Source: Solibacillus sp. R5-41 | GTDB taxonomy: Bacteria; Bacillota; Bacilli; Bacillales_A; Planococcaceae | Direction: 5' to 3' | DNA: 64,000 bases | NCBI RefSeq assembly: GCF_002736105.1 | Contig: NZ_CP024123.1 | Coordinates: 2,038,001 to 2,102,000, forward strand | Shown here: in pieces, positions 9,754 to 17,701 of the stretch | How positions within the stretch are numbered: position 1 is the stretch's first letter | How the letters are laid out: each line of letters starts with the position of its first letter | The notes under the pieces: generated by a model | The model's input: only the letters and a program-made list of their open reading frames with translations | Told to the model about the DNA's origin: nothing | Databases searched by the model: none | Position numbers and translations under genes: made by a program

Positions 9754-10263
9754 ATGGGTATGTTTAGCGGTAATCCAAAAGACCAACCATTACATTATGG
9801 TGAGGTGTTCAGTATCTGGACAAATCTTGCTACAAACTATGGCATGATTGCTGGGTATCAAACATTTTATAATCATGCTGGTGATAAAGACTTGAAAAAA
9901 ATCATAGAAGAATTTGTTCAAGGTGCAAAAGAAGAAGTTAAACCATTAGAAGAGATTCTAAAAACCAATGGCATTGCATTACCTCCTGCACCGCCTGAAC
10001 GTGCAGATGCAAGACTAGAAGATATCCCTCCTGGTGCAAAGTTCAATGATCCAGAAATCAGTGCCGCAATATCATTAGACGCTGCTGCTAGTTTAGTTGC
10101 ATGTAGTCAAGCGATTGGTACGTCTATTAGAGAAGACATCGGCTTAATGTACGGTCAATTCCATACAGCTAAAGCACTGCTTGGCGCCAAACTATTACGC
10201 CTTAATAAAGAAAAAGGTTGGCTAGTACCTCCACCATTACATGTAAATCATCCAGAAAAATAA
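9754..10263 (+). CDS. DUF3231 family protein
   Basis: The ATG follows AAAAGGAAG. The 169-residue product is mostly helical, with an N-terminal HYGEVFSIWTNLATNYGMIAGYQTF and PPAPPERADARLEDIPPGAKFND in the middle. This matches the short, single-domain form of DUF3231, a ferritin-like four-helix family common in sporulating Bacillales. Function is not established. A strong terminator follows at 10292-10320. Confidence 0.75.
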   Translation: MGMFSGNPKDQPLHYGEVFSIWTNLATNYGMIAGYQTFYNHAGDKDLKKIIEEFVQGAKEEVKPLEEILKTNGIALPPAPPERADARLEDIPPGAKFNDPEISAAISLDAAASLVACSQAIGTSIREDIGLMYGQFHTAKALLGAKLLRLNKEKGWLVPPPLHVNHPEK

Positions 10264-10291
10264 TAAGAATTTATAAAGCCTATTTAAAGTA

Positions 10292-10320
10292 GTCCCCAGT
10301 TTAAAACTGGGGATTTTTTT
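10292..10320 (+). terminator. Intrinsic terminator after the DUF3231 gene
   Basis: TCCCCAGTTT pairs with AAACTGGGGA and is followed by a run of T. Confidence 0.85.
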
Positions 10321-10383
10321 ACTTTTTATTTTTAGTATTGTCGGATTGTTTACCTTGATTTGAATTCTTACACTGTTCTTTCG

Positions 10384-10479
10384 TTAAATCGTTCCTTCGC
10401 GGATATCCAAATCATCAGGACTTAAAACTGTTCCAAACTCTTCTGTTTTTTCTTTTTTATTGCCCTTCTTTTTTTGCAT
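10384..10479 (-). CDS. Very small Lys-rich protein
   Basis: An ATG at 10479 follows GGAGGTGATAAAAAAT, a near-perfect ribosome binding site. The 31-residue frame starts MQKKKGNKKEKTEEFGTVL and ends DIREGTI. It may be frameshifted at its end, because sequence past the stop continues with similar composition. Unknown function. Confidence 0.45.
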   Translation of the reverse strand: MQKKKGNKKEKTEEFGTVLSPDDLDIREGTI

Positions 10480-10770
10480 ATTTTTTATCACCTCCAATAC
10501 ATAAATTAACCACTTAGGAATAATTATGTTAGTTATAAACTCTGTACATTTTGGATTTTGGATAATGAATCTCTTAGCAACTCTACATTTACATAATCGA
10601 AATTCTAGAACTGGTCAATTAACCATGTGCATTTGTTTATATTTCTTTCTATCTTTTAAGCAAAATAACTTATATCTAAATAGGCAATTTGCCAATAGCT
10701 TTTCATCTTAAATACATAAATTAGTAGAGTAAGGCTAGCGTTACCTTAAAATAGAAAGGAGTTCCTGAAA

Positions 10771-11004
10771 TTGAACAATTATGAAAGCTGTCAAGGTTGT
10801 GTTTGTAATCAATTAAGACGCTTGCAACCTCAGACTGAAGTTGATCTCTACTTAGTTGGAGGACAAATTATAGAAAATGTTATTTTTATTAACATTAGCT
10901 CCAAGGATTGTTGCGCATTCTTTGTTGATCCATCAACAGATCCTGATTCAACAATCATCGTTGATTGTCAATATATTCAAGCTATTCGATTAGAAACAGT
11001 CTAA
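10771..11004 (+). CDS. Cys-rich protein resembling spore-coat-associated proteins
   Basis: Translation likely starts at TTG 10771, nine bases after AAAGGAG. The 77-residue product opens with CQGCVCNQLRRLQPQTEVDLYL and contains a CC pair and IIVDCQYIQAIRLE. Short Cys-rich proteins of this style occur among spore outer-layer proteins of Bacillus relatives. The assignment is by resemblance only. Confidence 0.55.
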   Translation: MNNYESCQGCVCNQLRRLQPQTEVDLYLVGGQIIENVIFINISSKDCCAFFVDPSTDPDSTIIVDCQYIQAIRLETV

Positions 11005-11111
11005 TAGATATGGCTCTTTATTTAGGTGAAGGGCACCATTAGAAAAAAGTTATTACACAAAATATTAATAATAGGATAATGCAAATTTAGCCTTACAAAA
11101 AATCTTTGCTG

Positions 11112-11267
11112 TTACAATTCTTCCGCTATGCCATAAAGGGTCACTTTTAGACAAGTGATCCTTTTAGAGTTTCTATCAGTGTCGTTATCTTCGTTCTGTA
11201 CAAGATAGTCACCGTCATTTGTTGTTCCAACCACTTCAATAAGAGCTGTCTTTTGAAATTTCTTCAT
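11112..11267 (-). CDS. Small hypothetical protein overlapping a hairpin
   Basis: An ATG at 11267 follows AGAAGGTAAAG and opens a 51-residue frame starting MKKFQKTALIEVVGTTNDGDY. Its end reads through a hairpin (AGGGTCACTT with AAGTGATCCT) that recurs near 9316, so the true protein may have been longer and been cut. Unknown function. Confidence 0.4.
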   Translation of the reverse strand: MKKFQKTALIEVVGTTNDGDYLVQNEDNDTDRNSKRITCLKVTLYGIAEEL

Positions 11268-11338
11268 GTCTTTACCTTCTTTCTATTATTTCAGACATAA
11301 AAAAAAGCCACTCCATTAAAATGAGTGACTTTGGCTAA

Positions 11339-11512
11339 TTATTTTTCAACAATATCTTTACTCGCTATGCATTTAACCTTTTCTCTTGGTGCAGTGAGCA
11401 ATACACGTCCTTTTTCATCATAAAGGAAGTAAGACCCTTCTTTTATTTCAACCAAATTCACTGACTTCACCTTATATGGTTTGAAATCATTTAAATGCAC
11501 AATATAATCCAT
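11339..11512 (-). CDS. Small hypothetical protein
   Basis: The ATG at 11512 is placed nine bases after GGAGGTG; an earlier in-frame ATG overlaps that site. The 57 residues start MDYIVHLNDFKPYKVKSV and predict a small beta-rich fold. Likely an accessory gene of the element. Confidence 0.5.
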   Translation of the reverse strand: MDYIVHLNDFKPYKVKSVNLVEIKEGSYFLYDEKGRVLLTAPREKVKCIASKDIVEK

Positions 11513-11546
11513 AATTAGGTTCACCTCCATATATTTATATCACATC

Positions 11547-11632
11547 TTATGACACGACCCTCTCTTCCCATTCTGCATATTTAATCTTGCTATTAATGTA
11601 ATAAACCTTGCCCTCCTTACCTCTAGCAACAC
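11547..11632 (-). pseudogene. C-terminal gene fragment
   Basis: A frame without a start encodes GKVYYINSKIKYAEWEERV and stops at TAA 11547-11549. It may be the end of a lost element gene. Confidence 0.3.
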
Positions 11633-11636
11633 GTCA

Positions 11637-11724
11637 AGCCGTAGCTCTGCAAAGCTGTGGCTTTTTGTTATACTAGACCTGTATAATTTTGCTGATCTGG
11701 GTGTGGAAACTCAGGTCTTTTTTT
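11637..11724 (+). terminator. Two tandem intrinsic terminators
   Basis: The first (11637-11666) pairs AGCCGTAGCT with AGCTGTGGCT before TTTTTG. The second (11675-11724) pairs AGACCTG with CAGGTCT before seven T. No gene is seen just upstream on the plus strand. Confidence 0.6.
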
Positions 11725-11826
11725 ATGCCTTTTAATAGGCATAATTGACAAATTGTACATTAATAAATAATTTAAAAAACATTTTCAATTCCTTGCCGTA
11801 TTTGTATAATAATAGTATAAATATTC

Positions 11827-12022
11827 GCCTCTGTAGCTCTAGAAGGGAAGAGCGCCGGAAAACAATTGTAGCGCCGGGTCGCAAGGGAAGGGTTTCAGAA
11901 GCACCGAAAAGCAAAAGAGCTGAGGCAGGTGAAATTCCTAGCCGGTGAAAGTCCGTAGGGAAGCGTGTTCCCCCTAGCCTATGCTTACGAAAGGAGTGTG
12001 GGTTCGAATCCCGTCAGAGGCA
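11827..12022 (+). ncRNA. tRNA-like RNA with a roughly 120-nt internal insertion
   Basis: The ends form a tRNA frame. GCCTCTG (11827-11833) pairs perfectly with CAGAGGC (12015-12021). GCTC and GAGC make a D stem around a loop containing GGG. GTGGG-TTCGAAT-CCCGT makes a T arm at 11998-12014. No normal 76-nt tRNA fits. About 120 nt with several hairpins (loops in GGTGAAATTCC and GGTGAAAGTCC, and a hairpin in GGGAAGCGTGTTCCC) lies between the D arm and position 11977. The stretch 11978-11994 could form a weak anticodon arm. CCA is not encoded. It could be an interrupted tRNA or an unrelated structured RNA with tRNA mimicry. Confidence 0.6.
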
Positions 12023-12144
12023 TTTAATCCCCGATTACTGCACATTATTTACAAAGTGTTCAGTAATCCTCATAAATAATTCCTTTATTTGTTTGAACTA
12101 TTATGTGATACTATCTTCAAATTAATAATGAAAGGAATTATGCA

Positions 12145-12189
12145 ATGAATCGATTAATTCAATATATCAGCTCAATACCGAGCTTGTAG
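12145..12189 (+). CDS. Candidate leader peptide (14 residues)
   Basis: ATG at 12145 lies after AAAGGAATT and encodes MNRLIQYISSIPSL, then TAG. The last codons lie in the 5' arm of a 16-bp stem (12178-12193 with 12213-12228). The layout resembles leader-peptide translational attenuators such as those of erm genes, but this peptide has no known counterpart that I can name. Confidence 0.5.
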   Translation: MNRLIQYISSIPSL

Positions 12190-12249
12190 GGAGTGCTATT
12201 ACATCCCTTGATGCTCCTTGCAAGCTTGGGTTTCTCAAGGGAGCTGATG
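12178..12249 (+). promoter_or_regulatory. Alternative hairpins around the ribosome binding site of the HCSCRLC protein
   Basis: CCGAGCTTGTAGGGAG can pair with CTCCTTGCAAGCTTGG. Alternatively CCCTTGA (12205-12211), with TACATC just before it, can pair with TCAAGGG (12235-12241) and GATGTA after it. The second fold buries the AAGGGAG ribosome binding site. The folds compete, so translation of the leader could control the downstream gene. Confidence 0.5.
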
Positions 12250-12252
12250 TAC

Positions 12253-12492
12253 ATGAAAAACCGTTCAAAATCTTACACTCGCCATCATCGCGAGAGAATC
12301 ATTCAAAAAAAATGGGCCATTTTAAAAAATGTCTATCAAATGGAAGATGAGTTCCTACCTGTACGTGGAACATTAAGCAAAGGAAAGGTTCACTGTTCTT
12401 GTAGGTTGTGTCGCTATGAGCAGTATCACGATATTCCAAAAGCTAAATATAAAGTAAGATGGCGAGCGTTGCAGGAGGAAATAGACGATTAA
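12253..12492 (+). CDS. Small basic protein with HCSCRLC motif
   Basis: The ATG at 12253 lies nine bases after AAGGGAG. The 79-residue product opens with a strongly basic MKNRSKSYTRHHRERIIQKK and ends with KGKVHCSCRLCRYEQYHD. The three Cys and the His suggest metal binding, and the basic part suggests nucleic-acid binding. Similar tiny HCSC-xLC proteins are common and uncharacterised in Firmicutes, by my recollection. It follows the tRNA-like RNA by about 230 bases on the same strand, so an RNA-protein partnership is possible. Confidence 0.65.
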   Translation: MKNRSKSYTRHHRERIIQKKWAILKNVYQMEDEFLPVRGTLSKGKVHCSCRLCRYEQYHDIPKAKYKVRWRALQEEIDD

Positions 12493-12510
12493 GTCTATTT
12501 CCATTTTTTT
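12477..12510 (+). terminator. Intrinsic terminator
   Basis: GGAAATAGAC and GTCTATTTCC pair around GATTAA, followed by seven T. The hairpin overlaps the last codons of the HCSCRLC gene. Confidence 0.85.
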
Positions 12511-12654
12511 GTCTACTGTTAACCACTTACAAAATTACAGATGATATATCAAAAAATATTAAATAGTATATTTTTTTCAATAAATATTATATATGGTATA
12601 TTTGGAAATGTTTATTTACTCCCTAAAAATATACATAAAAGGAGGAGCATAAGA

Positions 12655-12849
12655 GTGTCAAAAATTCCGATTTCTTTAAAGTTGATGATTAGTATTGGTA
12701 TTATTTTGATCTTTACTTCACTGTACTTTTTAAAAGACCACCAATATTATCTATGGATAAAACGGACAGGTAACATTTTGTTTATATTAGGAATTATTTT
12801 AATCCCCTTTGCTAAAGAATCTAATAATAGTAATCTAAAAACTAAATAA
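12655..12849 (+). CDS. Small two-helix membrane protein
   Basis: GTG at 12655 follows AAAGGAGGAG. The 64 residues carry two hydrophobic stretches: LMISIGIILIFTSLYFL and a second in NILFILGIILIPF. Small membrane protein of unknown role. A terminator lies at 12859-12886. Confidence 0.6.
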   Translation: MSKIPISLKLMISIGIILIFTSLYFLKDHQYYLWIKRTGNILFILGIILIPFAKESNNSNLKTK

Positions 12850-12858
12850 ATTTATCAC

Positions 12859-12886
12859 AAAGGCTGTCTATGGACAGTCTTTTTTA
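12859..12886 (+). terminator. Intrinsic terminator
   Basis: AGGCTGTC and GACAGTCT pair around TATG, followed by T6. Confidence 0.8.
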
Positions 12887-12936
12887 TCCTTGTCCAAAAT
12901 TTCCCCTACAGCACAATTTCTTTCAATTGCTTATTA

Positions 12937-13119
12937 CTAAATCGCCTTTAAATAATGCAGCGTGTACCCGTCTTTACTCTTAACCTCTGTTGCCATCGTT
13001 TCAAATTCCTTGTGTCCAATTGATTTACGACCACCTGCTTTTGCCCCCCTCGTATATTTGCCCAAGTTAGCCTTTGCTTCCAATGTAATATTATTTCCAC
13101 AATTTACATCTTTCACCAA
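12937..13119 (-). pseudogene. Fragment of an unknown protein
   Basis: Sixty residues with ANLGKYTRGAKAGGRKS and HKEFETMATEVKSKDGYTL. No good start signal is visible (only GGTG before a TTG/GTG), so it looks like the C-terminal part of a larger gene. Confidence 0.35.
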
Positions 13120-13173
13120 AATTTTATTTATTGTATATTTATCTTAATAAGTTAATTTAAAGGAGAATTCAAT

Positions 13174-13329
13174 GTGCCTTTTACCAATAAAAATAAAATT
13201 ATGGAAAATATAGAAAAACTAAGATCCCAATTAATAAATTTTGGAATGGAAAAAGGTCTAACCCATCCAAAAACTATTAAAGTTAGTCAAGATCTTGATA
13301 GGTTGTTAAATGAATACGTCATGAAATAA
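13174..13329 (+). CDS. Spo0E-like aspartyl-phosphate phosphatase
   Basis: GTG at 13174 follows AAAGGAG. The 51-residue product has the family pattern IEKLRSQLINFGMEKGL and then KVSQDLDRLLNEY, where S-Q-x-L-D is the signature of Spo0E family phosphatases that dephosphorylate the sporulation regulator Spo0A-P. The length is right for the family's short members. Its presence supports a spore-forming host. Confidence 0.8.
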   Translation: MPFTNKNKIMENIEKLRSQLINFGMEKGLTHPKTIKVSQDLDRLLNEYVMK

Positions 13330-13506
13330 TTAGGTAATTACGTTCTTCTTTTGACAAAATGTCCAATAGTCGAATTGATTGTTTAAAAAATCCTTAATTA
13401 TGCTATCCTCTTGTTAATCCAAATATCAGGTTAATTTATGCAATGAAAAAACATTGCTCCAATTTTTTTCGCATATAATATGAAACCATAAAGGAGGAGA
13501 ATTAAA

Positions 13507-13688
13507 ATGTTTAAACTCGGTAATATTTTGATTGTTACAGGTTTTCTCCTTATATTTTTATCTGCAGTAGGTAGTATATTGAATTTTTCACCAGAAATAA
13601 AGACAGTTATTATTTGACAAGTACGGGTACAGTATTAGCTTGTTCAGGAATAATAATTAATAAAAGAAATTCACTTGTTAGAAAATGA
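13507..13688 (+). pseudogene. Frameshifted small membrane protein
   Basis: ATG at 13507 follows AAGGAGGAG. Frame one gives MFKLGNILIVTGFLLIFLS and stops at TGA 13615. A shift at that point continues with a second hydrophobic helix (GTVLACSGIIINKR) to TGA 13686. Together they would be one two-helix protein of about 60 residues. Confidence 0.45.
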
Positions 13689-13750
13689 ATTATTAACTGC
13701 TTTCCTGTTCCACCAGCAACTTGAATATAACAACTACCATTTAATTTTTT

Positions 13751-13781
13751 TGTGCAGTAAGAATTTATTTTTTACTGCACA
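13751..13781. terminator. Intrinsic terminator
   Basis: TGTGCAGTAA and TTACTGCACA form a 10-bp stem between T-rich flanks. It could serve the RusA gene on the minus strand. Confidence 0.65.
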
Positions 13782-13788
13782 ATTTCTT

Positions 13789-14208
13789 TCAATTGCTTAG
13801 TACCTTAACCTTCACCTCTGCACGTGGCTGCATCCCATAAAATTTACGGACCACCATCTCAACGATCTGCGCATCATCATTCCAAATAATTTTGCTGAAC
13901 CCATCTTTAATGCCCTTAACCAAATTATCTAAATCTGGCTTAGTCGTCGGTCTTAATTCCCCACTCGCAATATGCGCCAGTTTTGGTTTTGTATGGTACT
14001 TTTTCGGTGGAATGATAAATACATCCACTTCAAGTCGTATCGATTCCTGTATAGGCTCCAATGGCTTATTTTGCCATGCTACGAGCTTGACCAACTCTTT
14101 ATAATTACGAGACTTGGGAGCGTCGTGTGTTCTGACACCCTTACCCATTCTCGAAAACCTCGGCCTTTCCTGTGCTTGAACTGGACCTGGTACTGTAAAT
14201 TGAATCAT
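13789..14208 (-). CDS. rusA: RusA family Holliday-junction endonuclease
   Basis: The start is the ATG at 14208, nine bases after GGAGG. The 139-residue product carries the RusA fold: FTVPGPVQAQERPRFSR, then KPDLDNLVKGIKDGFSKIIWND with the catalytic and metal-binding aspartates, and a basic C-terminal strand. RusA resolvases cut Holliday junctions during phage recombination or packaging. It shows that this element derives from a phage. Confidence 0.85.
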   Translation of the reverse strand: MIQFTVPGPVQAQERPRFSRMGKGVRTHDAPKSRNYKELVKLVAWQNKPLEPIQESIRLEVDVFIIPPKKYHTKPKLAHIASGELRPTTKPDLDNLVKGIKDGFSKIIWNDDAQIVEMVVRKFYGMQPRAEVKVKVLSN

Positions 14209-14341
14209 TGCCCTAAACCTCCTACGCCACCCGAATACCATTTTTATTAAGGGCTACTAACTTATATCCCTCGCACTTCAACTGTTTAATTTCTAGTGCT
14301 GTAACATTCCCACGAATACTAACACGTCTTTATCTACAAGT

Positions 14342-14593
14342 TTACATAGCTCTGTGTACTGCATCAGCACTATCCTCAACCTTATAAATCCCTTCAACAT
14401 AAAACGGCACGTCACCTTGCAAATGGATCCGTAAATTATGTTGCTCGTAATTACATCTATAATTATGGGTATCAACATCTGCTTTTTGTTCGATACCCTT
14501 AAATTCATATACATGTCCCTCGAACTCAATTAATCTTGCTGGTGCACGATAGTTGTCATAAATAGCTGTTTTGCTCTCATACGTAGGTGTCAT
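14342..14593 (-). CDS. Small phage-type hypothetical protein
   Basis: The ATG at 14593 follows GGGAGGAATAGG and gives 83 residues starting MTPTYESKTAIYDNYRAPAR. An upstream extension to 14683 has no ribosome binding site. Aromatic and charged, no membrane helix. It lies in line with RusA and the gene at 14656 as a minus-strand phage early-type cluster. Confidence 0.6.
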   Translation of the reverse strand: MTPTYESKTAIYDNYRAPARLIEFEGHVYEFKGIEQKADVDTHNYRCNYEQHNLRIHLQGDVPFYVEGIYKVEDSADAVHRAM

Positions 14594-14655
14594 CCCTATT
14601 CCTCCCTTTTCTCCGCAATCCCGGCATTTATCAAATTTTGAAGATAGCGCAATTG

Positions 14656-14781
14656 CTAAGTTGCATAATATGCATCTGTGCAACCCAAAATTCGTGTATG
14701 TACATCCACCAATGCTTCAAACAGAAATACATAATCGCTGATTAAATCACTGATTGCTTGATCTACTTGTTGCTTGGTCAT
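14656..14781 (-). CDS. Small phage-type protein
   Basis: ATG at 14781 follows AGGTGGAGC. The 41 residues start MTKQQVDQAISDLISDYVF and are helical. Likely a minor phage early protein. Confidence 0.45.
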   Translation of the reverse strand: MTKQQVDQAISDLISDYVFLFEALVDVHTRILGCTDAYYAT

Positions 14782-14889
14782 GCTCCACCTAATTTTCAAC
14801 TTTTGCTCGTTCTGCTTCAAAATCGAAGTGAGGCCAACCGTTTTGCTGCCGAACTATTAATTTCTGATGATAGTTTAATTGAATGCCAT

Positions 14890-15574
14890 TAAAACGAAAC
14901 CCAATAACTGAATTGAATTTTGATGAAGCGGAAGAAATTGAACGTGATTAGTTTTATTCAGAAGAAGAGTTAAATGAATTTTTAAGTAGCTATTAAGAAA
15001 AACGACTCCCCTACTCGCATTGCGCTATTTACTTTACTTGCAATGACCGAAATGAGACGTGGTGAAGCAATGGGCCTCTATTTTTTCTGATATTGATTTA
15101 GTGAATAAGACAATTTCAATTACAAAAACACGTGATAGACATGGTGAACGTAATCCGAAAACCAAACGTAGTATTCTTAAAGTGCATATTTACGATGTAC
15201 TCGCAGCTGAATTAAAGACTTATTATAACTGGACCGTTAAGGAAAAATGGAAGCGTAATTTCGAACCTAAAAATGATGATGTAGTGTTTATTACAGTGAG
15301 GGGTTTACAGCCAATTGCGGATAGCTATACAAAAGATGCTATGAGGTATATATCAGATAAGTATAAAGTTAGGCGAATTAAAACACATGGATTACGTCAT
15401 ACGTTTGCATCCATTTTGTTATCAAGAAATGTCTCATTAATCACTGTGGCTGAAATGCTTGGAGATCATCCTAATACGGTGAATAATATTTATGCTCACT
15501 CACTTGTCAAGAAAGAAACCGAAGCGAGTGAATTATTAAATTTAATTGTCACTAAAAAGGAACAAATTATGTGA
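14890..15574 (+). pseudogene. Broken tyrosine recombinase (integrase) of the element
   Basis: The catalytic half is readable: EMRRGEAMGLYF (first Arg), HGLRHTFAS (His-x-x-Arg) and NNIYAHS (nucleophilic Tyr). A frameshift in a T run at about 15077-15082 separates the Arg region from the rest. Further upstream, frames with ELNFDEAEEIERD and FYSEEELNEFLSSY are broken by stops, and the N-terminal domain is missing. The gene reads toward the right attachment core 86 bases away and must be inactive. Confidence 0.8.
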
Positions 15575-15616
15575 TTTTGCTCCATTTGGGGTCCCTATTG
15601 GGGTCCATGAACAATT

Positions 15617-15658
15617 TAGAGCCTAGAAACCCTTTAATACCAAGGGTTCTAGGCTCTG
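15617..15658 (+). terminator. Integrase terminator
   Basis: AGAGCCTAGAAACCC and GGGTTCTAGGCTCT pair with one mismatch around a short loop, directly before the att core. Confidence 0.75.
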
Positions 15659-15659
15659 T

Positions 15660-15691
15660 TCACACCAAATCAAATAATTCGCATGGTACAC
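15660..15691. repeat. Right attachment-site core (att)
   Basis: Identical over 32 bases to 8431-8462 and followed to about 15840 by a diverged copy of the 5' end and promoter of the thioesterase gene. Confidence 0.75.
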
Positions 15692-15840
15692 GATGCCAAT
15701 TTGATCCGTCTCCGCATAACCGATGTACTGTTGTTTCTGACACAAACATTTCTTTCAGCTTTAGATGCTATTATAACGCTAAATCCATTGGTATGTAAGG
15801 GTTTGTTGGAAATTGTTTTTTGGGAATAATATTAGGTCGA
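15692..15840 (-). pseudogene. Displaced 5' fragment of the thioesterase gene with its promoter
   Basis: It parallels 8463-8620 with scattered differences and small indels, including the start-codon region and the stretch with CTAAATCCATTGGTATG upstream. It is most simply the host's original 5' end, displaced by integration. From 15841 to 15957 I see no gene. Confidence 0.65.
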
Positions 15841-15957
15841 GGGGTGGCGTAAAGTAAATGATGTATATAAATATTTCGTAAATTTGGAGCCTCAATCCAG
15901 TAGACGTGTTGGAGCAATAAATTTAACTATTTACAGCACTATAGATCAAATTTTTAA

Positions 15958-16899
15958 TTATCCCCATATAAAATTCATTACAAATCCAGCTGTAATTCCT
16001 AATATTACGCTTAGCATTGTACCAATTAAGTAGTACTCAGAAAAACTTTTATCATCAAATTGTTTGAATCTAGTTAATGCCTTCATTGCAATTAAAAATC
16101 CAATGCTTGATAAATTATTTGACACACAAAGTATTAAAATTAAATTTCTTTCTAAAACTCCAATCCACATACCAGCCTTTGGAGGCGAATCACTTATAAA
16201 CGAAATTTTCTTATTCAATTTCACATCATCTTCAGCTTTCGTAACATACTTATCTAATTGAGTTTCTATATTTAATTCACTAAATCCTTCATATCTCAAG
16301 TTAGTATTACTAGAAGTGAAGCTTCCCTCAATAGAAGTTTCGATTATCTTATTTGTCGGTCTAAATTCAGATAACATCTTCCCTATAAGATGTCCAAAAA
16401 AATATGTATTTGTTAATAAAATAATTAACGTACCAATAATTTTTGTTTGGAAATTTAATTCAATAGTCTCACGGGCTGTCACAAAATCAATTAATTTATT
16501 CGGTAAACTATTATAATCTTCAAACAGAAGAATCGCGAATGCCACAATACTAAAAATATGGATTAATTGGTCTGAAATATACAATAAAGTGAGTCGCATT
16601 GATATTTGATGTGGGCTTAAATTACTACATTTTACAATACGATTATTTAACTTTTCTTTAATTAAATCGGTTAGTAGGTGTAGTAAACAAATAATAAATA
16701 GATAGAAAATAATTATTACATTGAATTCAATCAAACCTAAAAAAATACTCACTATTACTAATACTACATATGTTATTAAATGTATACCGACATGTTGAAA
16801 TACCCCCATAGTCCCACTTTGCTTTTTCTTAACTAAACGATCAGACTGTAACGGATAATCAGCTATTAAATGTCCTAATATGAATAGTAATATTAACAT
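15958..16899 (-). CDS. DUF3307 family membrane protein
   Basis: The ATG at 16899 follows CAGGAGTAC and lies one base after the stop of the SatD gene. The 313-residue product opens with FILGHLIADYPLQSDRLVKKK, the DUF3307 signature, and has about six membrane helices. DUF3307 and SatD proteins commonly form a two-gene unit. The role is not established; the tight coupling suggests that the membrane protein and the soluble partner work together. Confidence 0.75.
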   Translation of the reverse strand: MLILLFILGHLIADYPLQSDRLVKKKQSGTMGVFQHVGIHLITYVVLVIVSIFLGLIEFNVIIIFYLFIICLLHLLTDLIKEKLNNRIVKCSNLSPHQISMRLTLLYISDQLIHIFSIVAFAILLFEDYNSLPNKLIDFVTARETIELNFQTKIIGTLIILLTNTYFFGHLIGKMLSEFRPTNKIIETSIEGSFTSSNTNLRYEGFSELNIETQLDKYVTKAEDDVKLNKKISFISDSPPKAGMWIGVLERNLILILCVSNNLSSIGFLIAMKALTRFKQFDDKSFSEYYLIGTMLSVILGITAGFVMNFIWG

Positions 16900-16900
16900 T

Positions 16901-17662
16901 TTAGTACTCCTGACCAAATCTAAATAGTTTAATGTTCCTTTTTAATTCCTCTTCCAACTTTTCTTGAACTGTATTTTTATTATTACTATCTATTCTAGAT
17001 TGTGTTTCTTTTAAAGTCAGTAAGTTATAAAGCGTTTCCGCAGCTTCTAGTATTAAATCTGTCTTTCCAGCTGTATAATGACCAGAAATTGTAGAAGTAG
17101 ATTTTCCTACCCGAGCTGCAATTATTTTTTGTGATCGCATAAGACTAAATAAACCTAGAATTTCTCTTTGCTTGGCTGTTTGCTCTAAAATTACTGCACT
17201 TTGAAATTGCAATAAAATATTAATTAATTCAATTTCACCAATCTCATTATTGTTTAATGGGCTAAATTCAATTAACTTCTTACGATTTTTATTTTCTTTT
17301 ATTTTATCATTTGCCATTCTTGCATTTTTAATTAAAATATTGTTCCAGGTTTCAATATTTATATGATTTATATTCTCTTCAATCATTCCACAAGAAACTC
17401 CGAAATAAGGCATATTATCTTGGTATTTCCAATTGTAGATGATATAGTTAGCTATCATAAGTGCACTAGAATAACCTTCGACCAGACATATTATTTCATC
17501 GCCCATTCTATGTTTAACTGCTATTTTCCTTGTACTATTAGTATTCGCTAAAACATTTTGCCATTTTGTAAGATATTCACTTAATTCTAGTCCATTATTA
17601 AATTTACTAGAATCTGTAACATCTAATATAAATACAGAGACTGCGTTTTGCACGAATGACAC
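16901..17662 (-). CDS. SatD-like protein with helix-turn-helix
   Basis: The 253-residue product follows a promoter with a 9-bp inverted repeat. The first part (HRMGDEIICLVEGYSSALM, near 55-75) resembles a nucleotide-cyclase-like fold without its full set of catalytic residues. Near 185-215 the stretch IIAARVGKSTSTISGHYTAG is a clear helix-turn-helix. It is therefore probably a sensor or regulator for its operon with the DUF3307 protein. SatD was first named in the Streptococcus sat operon; function remains unclear. Confidence 0.65.
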   Translation of the reverse strand: MSFVQNAVSVFILDVTDSSKFNNGLELSEYLTKWQNVLANTNSTRKIAVKHRMGDEIICLVEGYSSALMIANYIIYNWKYQDNMPYFGVSCGMIEENINHINIETWNNILIKNARMANDKIKENKNRKKLIEFSPLNNNEIGEIELINILLQFQSAVILEQTAKQREILGLFSLMRSQKIIAARVGKSTSTISGHYTAGKTDLILEAAETLYNLLTLKETQSRIDSNNKNTVQEKLEEELKRNIKLFRFGQEY

Positions 17663-17701
17663 CCCCTTTCAATTTTGGTTTATATTAAATGATAACTTAG
17701 A

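Noticed and set aside
11745-11948. A 67-residue open frame across the tRNA-like RNA
   Set aside because: It has no ribosome binding site and runs through the stems of a well-supported RNA structure.
11941-11975. An FMN or cobalamin riboswitch
   Set aside because: GGTGAAATTCC and GGTGAAAGTCC recall the 3' half of the FMN element, but its 5' half and the overall pairing are not there.
15571-15798. A plus-strand protein after the integrase
   Set aside because: It reads the terminator, the att core and antisense thioesterase sequence; there is no start signal.
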